NCBI GenBank assembly: GCA_937876225.1
Contig: CALFIC010000064.1
Span: forward strand, 1 to 25,384
DNA: 25,384 bases
DNA from: an uncultured Chloroflexota bacterium
Lineage (GTDB): Bacteria; Chloroflexota; Chloroflexia; Chloroflexales; Roseiflexaceae
Reading direction: 5' to 3'
Position 1 is the first letter of the stretch, and every line of letters starts with the position of its first letter. Below, in pieces: positions 21,937 through 25,384 of this stretch. Position numbers and translations under genes: made by a program. The notes beneath the pieces are model-generated. The model worked only from the letters and a program-made list of their open reading frames with translations, was not told the origin of the DNA and did not search any database.

Positions 21937-22974
21937 TTAGCCAATCCCCAATTCTTGGCGGACCATTTTCACCCCTGCCACCATGTTTTGTAATTTACGT
22001 TTGGCAGCCCAACGGGCAGTCTGACTCAAACCACAATCTGGAGCAAACACCAAGCGGTCGGCAGGGGCATAGCGCAAGCAGGCCCGTACGCGGTGGGCGA
22101 TGTCGGTAGGAGTTTCGATGTAATAGCTCTTGACATCGATAATCCCCACTGCCACATCGAAGTGTTGGGCTACTTGTTCGATAGCTTCAAGCTCGGCAAA
22201 TTCACGACTCGCCATTTCGAGGTGCATTTCGTCCACCGTCATGCCATAAAACGCCGGGAACATCGGCGCATATTGACGTGGTCCCACGGCCCGCCCCTTG
22301 AAGTTGCCAAAGCACAAGTGGGTCGACAAGCGAGTTTTGCCCACCACTGGCGCTACTGTGCGATTAAACAAATCCACCATGCGGGCGGTATCTTCTTTGA
22401 AAGCATAACAACTCATCGACGGTTCATCGACCGTCAATTCGCGACATCCTGCTGCTACCAACGCCACCAATTCGGCTTGGACGATAGGCAACAAGGCCTC
22501 GGCGATGGCATAACGATCGGGATAATTAGCGTTGGGGGACAAGCGCCCACTCAACGTGTATGGTCCAGGTACGCTGGCTTTGAGGGTAGGGCCAGCCGGC
22601 GCTAATTCCACCAACCGCTTGTATTCTTCGACCACCCCAAGGCCACGCGGTGCCACAATCGGCCCGACGATGGCATGCTTGCCCCGTTGGTCGTGGGCCG
22701 GGGGACCGTAGCGGCGCGCCCCAGCGTCTTCACGGGCGATGCCGTTGATATAGCCATAAAACGACAAATTAAAATCAAGGCGGGTTTGTTCGCCGTCGCT
22801 AATCACATCGAGTCCGGCATTGGTCTGGTCGTAGACGGCAGTAATCACGGCATCGCGTTGCATTTCGGCGATATCGTCACGCCCAAAATCTTCCAAATGC
22901 TCGGCGGCGTATTCTAGCCAAGCCGGGAAGGGGTAGCTACCGATGACACTGGTACGCAGGGGTTGTTGCTTCAT
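21937..22974 (-). CDS. MetE C-terminal domain-like ('core' methionine synthase-family) protein
   Basis: The 345-residue protein corresponds to the catalytic C-terminal half of cobalamin-independent methionine synthase and lacks the N-terminal half (full MetE is about 750 residues). The zinc ligands appear intact: His219 and Cys221 in STHLCFGN, Glu253 in EMHLEMASREF, and Cys314 in APDCGLSQTARW. SVPGPYTLSGRL and TVDEPSM are also typical. Short homologs include folate-independent methionine synthases and other thiol methyltransferases, so the methyl donor and acceptor are open. AGGAGA lies within the end of the SIS gene, 2 bases before this start, so the two are coupled. A cystathionine gamma-synthase-like gene elsewhere in the window could supply homocysteine. 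Confidence 0.85.
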   Translation of the reverse strand: MKQQPLRTSVIGSYPFPAWLEYAAEHLEDFGRDDIAEMQRDAVITAVYDQTNAGLDVISDGEQTRLDFNLSFYGYINGIAREDAGARRYGPPAHDQRGKHAIVGPIVAPRGLGVVEEYKRLVELAPAGPTLKASVPGPYTLSGRLSPNANYPDRYAIAEALLPIVQAELVALVAAGCRELTVDEPSMSCYAFKEDTARMVDLFNRTVAPVVGKTRLSTHLCFGNFKGRAVGPRQYAPMFPAFYGMTVDEMHLEMASREFAELEAIEQVAQHFDVAVGIIDVKSYYIETPTDIAHRVRACLRYAPADRLVFAPDCGLSQTARWAAKRKLQNMVAGVKMVRQELGIG

Positions 22975-22976
22975 AG

Positions 22977-23777
22977 TTATTCTCCTGTGCGGGGCTGTGC
23001 GCCGTAGAGGGGCGCAATCCGCGCGCGAAACTCATCATAGCTGCGGTCAAATAATTCGGCCGAGGCTTTGCTGCCAATCAACGTACTACTCGTCAGCACC
23101 AACGGTGGTTGGCCACGAGCAGTTAATTCTTCGGCTACCAAACATTTGAGCATATTGACGACCGTCACATAACCGACTGACGACCCGGGACCCACCGGCT
23201 CGGCCAAGCCATCCACCGTCACCATGGCATCGCCAAGTGGCGAGCAATTGTCGATGGTGACATCGGCGATATCGGTCAAACGCTTGCCCGAACTATGTTT
23301 GATGGGTGAACCGAGACAATGTGCCATCGACACGACGGCAATCACCTTCATGCCCCGGGCTTTGGCACCTAGCGCCACATCAATCACCACGCCGTTGACG
23401 CCGCTGTTCGAAAAAACCAGCATACAATCGTGGGCCCCAAAGACGAAATTGCGCAAAATCACCTCGCCAAATCCCTCTAGTTTTTCGAGGAACATGGCTT
23501 GGCGTTGGCCGTTATTGCCTACTACTTGGGTGTGATTGGTTAGCGACAGTTCAATGATAGGGTGGAAGCCGGGGAAGCTACCATGGCGCGGGTAGATTTC
23601 TTCGACGGGGATCCGCGAATGCCCCGTCCCAAATAAATGCGCTAACCCACCCGCTGCAATGGCGTCGGCGCAGATATGCGCCGCAGCACGGATGGCAGGC
23701 AACTGGCTGGCTTTGATGTCATGCAAAATTTGGAACGCTGCGTCCAAATAGCGCTCCGCTGGATCGAGATGCGTCAT
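22977..23777 (-). CDS. SIS-domain sugar isomerase-like protein (UPF0309-like)
   Basis: The 266-residue protein has a SIS (sugar isomerase) fold: AHLFGTGHSRIPVEE near residue 46 is the phosphosugar-binding loop, followed by MLVFSNSGVNGVVIDVAL with its second Ser-rich loop. The arrangement RHGSFPGFHPI resembles the UPF0309 family of uncharacterised sugar isomerase-like proteins. It probably binds or isomerises a phosphorylated (amino)sugar or acts as a sensor. GGGAG lies 6 bases before the ATG. It precedes the MetE-like gene by 2 bases. No helix-turn-helix is present, so it is not an RpiR-type regulator. Confidence 0.8.
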   Translation of the reverse strand: MTHLDPAERYLDAAFQILHDIKASQLPAIRAAAHICADAIAAGGLAHLFGTGHSRIPVEEIYPRHGSFPGFHPIIELSLTNHTQVVGNNGQRQAMFLEKLEGFGEVILRNFVFGAHDCMLVFSNSGVNGVVIDVALGAKARGMKVIAVVSMAHCLGSPIKHSSGKRLTDIADVTIDNCSPLGDAMVTVDGLAEPVGPGSSVGYVTVVNMLKCLVAEELTARGQPPLVLTSSTLIGSKASAELFDRSYDEFRARIAPLYGAQPRTGE

Positions 23778-23806
23778 ATATGCTCCCTGTGTCTATGAAT
23801 TTCACT

Positions 23807-23844
23807 GAGGCGCCATACACGCTGAATTTCGTTTATGGCGCCTC
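23807..23844. other. Inverted repeat between oxidoreductase 2 and the SIS gene
   Basis: GAGGCGCCATA and TATGGCGCCTC form a perfect 11-bp stem with a 16-base loop. There is no T-tract on the minus-strand transcript, so it may be an mRNA-stability hairpin or an operator; the plus strand has TTTTTT seven bases past it, but no plus-strand gene ends there. Confidence 0.55.
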
Positions 23845-23857
23845 TTCGTGCCGTTTT

Positions 23858-24934
23858 TTATTGCACTAATTTCTGGGTTTGCTTAGTTTGGGCACTCAAG
23901 GCTGCCGTTTCGACAATCTGTTGGCCAATCCGACAAATCTCGACTGACAACGGTCCGTGGATGGGAGAACCTGTGGATAACGTGTGGATAAAGTTTTGAA
24001 TGGGGTCTTGCATCGGTGAACCAAACGTATCAACGGGCATTACAAAGCCTTCTGGCTTGGCGCGTGTCTGCACGCGAATGGTCTGTTCATAGTCGTACGA
24101 GGCAATCGTACCGTCGGTACCCACAATCACAAAGCCACATTTGGGTTGTGGTTGGTGCGTCCACGGGTCGGTAAAGGCGCCCCAGCGGGTTTCGAATTTG
24201 GACAAGCCTTTGGCATAACGCGCAATGGTGATGCTATGTTCGTCGACTTCGAGGCCCAATGGTTCGTCAACCACGGCGGTGACTTCGAGTGGTTTGTCGC
24301 CACCGTGGTACCACGTCCCCAAGGTCACCCCATAGCCGAGGTAGTCGAGCATCGAGCCACCACCGGCTTCTTTTTTGTACCACCACGCCAAATTTTTCTG
24401 GCGGGCAACTTCTTCGGGCGATACTTCCAGTTTATCGGCTACATGGTGCAACGGACCACGATTACCGTCGTAGTAATGCACTTCCATGACCTTGCCAATC
24501 ACCCCTTCGTCGATCAAGCGCTTGGCAGTGAGGTGGGGGGGGTACCACGCCAACGGCCAGTTGACGATCATCTGTTTGCCTGATTTGGCCATGGCCGCAA
24601 TCATGCGGTCGGCTTGGGCCAAGGTGGCAGCAAACGGTTTTTCTACCAAAATATTCACCCCGTACGGTGCCAACAGTTCCACATAATCTGCATGAAAGGC
24701 GGTACCGGCACACAACAATACCACATCGGGTTGGGTAGCTTTCATACAGGCATCGACATCGGTAAACACCTTGTCGGCCGGGATATTGAAGTTGGCGATG
24801 GCGGCTTGCATACGGGCCGGGTCGGCATCGCAGATGCCAGCGATTTCGGCATTGGGATGCTCATACACCTTGCGGAGCAGGTCGCCCATATGCATATGGT
24901 CAAAGTTCACACCCACAAACTTCCACGTCTTCAT
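23858..24934 (-). CDS. Gfo/Idh/MocA-family oxidoreductase 2
   Basis: The 358-residue protein has the second-domain and catalytic features of the family: Lys99-Pro100 in ILVEKPFAATLAQAD, and KKEAGGGSMLDYLGYG. The N-terminus reads KFVGVNFDHMHMGDL, where the usual G-x-G-x-x-G is replaced by a His/Met-rich loop. The same GVNFDH-like start is seen in some family members, but it may alter cofactor binding. AAAGGAG is 8 bases before the ATG at 24934; the nearer ATG at 24940 is only a base or so from it. Cytoplasmic sugar or cyclitol oxidation is likely; substrate unknown. Confidence 0.85.
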   Translation of the reverse strand: MKTWKFVGVNFDHMHMGDLLRKVYEHPNAEIAGICDADPARMQAAIANFNIPADKVFTDVDACMKATQPDVVLLCAGTAFHADYVELLAPYGVNILVEKPFAATLAQADRMIAAMAKSGKQMIVNWPLAWYPPHLTAKRLIDEGVIGKVMEVHYYDGNRGPLHHVADKLEVSPEEVARQKNLAWWYKKEAGGGSMLDYLGYGVTLGTWYHGGDKPLEVTAVVDEPLGLEVDEHSITIARYAKGLSKFETRWGAFTDPWTHQPQPKCGFVIVGTDGTIASYDYEQTIRVQTRAKPEGFVMPVDTFGSPMQDPIQNFIHTLSTGSPIHGPLSVEICRIGQQIVETAALSAQTKQTQKLVQ

Positions 24935-24973
24935 TGTCATACTCCTTTGTAAATCTTTCGTCAAAACACACGC

Positions 24974-25333
24974 TTATGCTGGCAACCGGCGCACATCTCC
25001 CGGGCGATGCGCCAAGCCGTCCCGGCTACTGGCAATCGCCGCAAAACACAAGGCCAGGCTCTGCAAATTATTGGCGCCACTATTAGATGGTTGGCGGTCG
25101 TCTTCGATGGCACACAACAACTCACCCATCGTGCCGTGGAAGCCATCGGGGAACCCGGCCCCCGTCAAGGTGGGGGTCGTCTCACCCGCGGCCCCATATA
25201 CCGTCACCTGTTGGGACTGCAAGCCACTGCCACTACTCAACACCGCCCCGGCATCACCCACAATGTGGGTGCGGTCGTGACTGCCCATGCGGGTGTCGGC
25301 ATTGAAGCTCATGGTGACTTGGGCATTGGCATA
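24974..25333 (-). CDS. Gfo/Idh/MocA-family oxidoreductase 3, C-terminal fragment
   Basis: The open frame runs from the stop at 24974 to 25333, the last genomic base, and has no start because the contig ends there. The fragment includes VTMSFNADTRMGSHDRTHIVG and ends with FPDGFHGTMGELLCAIEDDR, NNLQSLALCFAAIAS and GDVRRLPA, which match the substrate-domain end of Gfo/Idh/MocA oxidoreductases. An internal ATG at 25312 should not be taken as the start. It is the third family member in this region and probably the upstream gene of the same transcript (39 bases before oxidoreductase 2). Confidence 0.8.
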   Translation of the reverse strand, partial: YANAQVTMSFNADTRMGSHDRTHIVGDAGAVLSSGSGLQSQQVTVYGAAGETTPTLTGAGFPDGFHGTMGELLCAIEDDRQPSNSGANNLQSLALCFAAIASSRDGLAHRPGDVRRLPA

Positions 25334-25384
25334 AGATCGGAAGAGCGTCGTGTAGGGAAAGAGTGTCTTCGCCTGTGTAGATCT
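25334..25384. other. Illumina adapter and index read-through (assembly artefact)
   Basis: AGATCGGAAGAGC begins at 25334 and the following bases to 25366 continue as the reverse complement of the Illumina TruSeq universal adapter. An 8-base block, CTTCGCCT (25367-25374), is the reverse complement of the known i5 index AGGCGAAG, and GTGTAGATCT (25375-25384) is the start of the reverse-complemented P5 sequence. These bases are not part of the organism's genome. Confidence 0.98.

Overview
The window looks like a contig end from a draft or metagenomic assembly of a moderately GC-rich bacterium, most likely Chloroflexota. The placement rests on a bacterial LysW-type (alpha-aminoadipate) lysine cluster with Thermus-like proteins, large secreted proteins with thrombospondin-type-3 calcium repeats, and CTCTGTG/CTCTGCG intergenic repeats. 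It is an inference; Deinococcus-Thermus relatives are the main alternative. The last 51 bases (25334-25384) are not genomic: they are Illumina adapter plus index, so the last gene is cut by a sequencing artefact.

Layout. 1-285: tandem 20-bp repeats, a degenerate intergenic repeat and a promoter region with three half-sites. 286-3312 (+): a large calcium-repeat surface protein whose last 16 residues are encoded by an insertion sequence. 3262-4668: a complete IS4-type element (YREK transposase, 16-bp inverted repeats) with a hairpin over its own start site. 4687-4968: three copies of an intergenic repeat, the last of which supplies the -35 box of a good promoter (TTGACA-N17-TATATT). 5000-5173: a leader with a short lysine-rich reading frame, a possible antiterminator and an intrinsic terminator. 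This looks like trp-style ribosome-mediated attenuation, which would be notable for a lysine operon.

5174-15991 (+): a tightly packed cluster. It holds a LysE/RhtB exporter, a cystathionine gamma-synthase-like enzyme, lysW, lysX, a Nudix hydrolase, lysY, three tandem EamA transporters, lysZ, then (after an opposite-strand FMN-binding HugZ-like gene) lysJ and lysK. LysW is the carrier protein; LysX attaches alpha-aminoadipate to its C-terminal Glu, LysZ phosphorylates, LysY reduces, LysJ transaminates and LysK releases lysine. Genes for making alpha-aminoadipate are not in the window. Four putative exporters in the same cluster are unusual.

16107-19825: a more AT-rich block, with a WbqC-like protein (+) converging on a GT-C type membrane glycosyltransferase (-) preceded by two SMR-like four-helix proteins. 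This suggests transport and transfer of a lipid-linked sugar. 19857-25333 (-): an apparent carbohydrate or cyclitol catabolic region with three Gfo/Idh/MocA oxidoreductases (one partial), a UlaG-like metallo-hydrolase, a SIS-domain sugar isomerase-like protein and a short 'core' MetE. An intrinsic terminator lies between metE and the downstream oxidoreductase/hydrolase pair.
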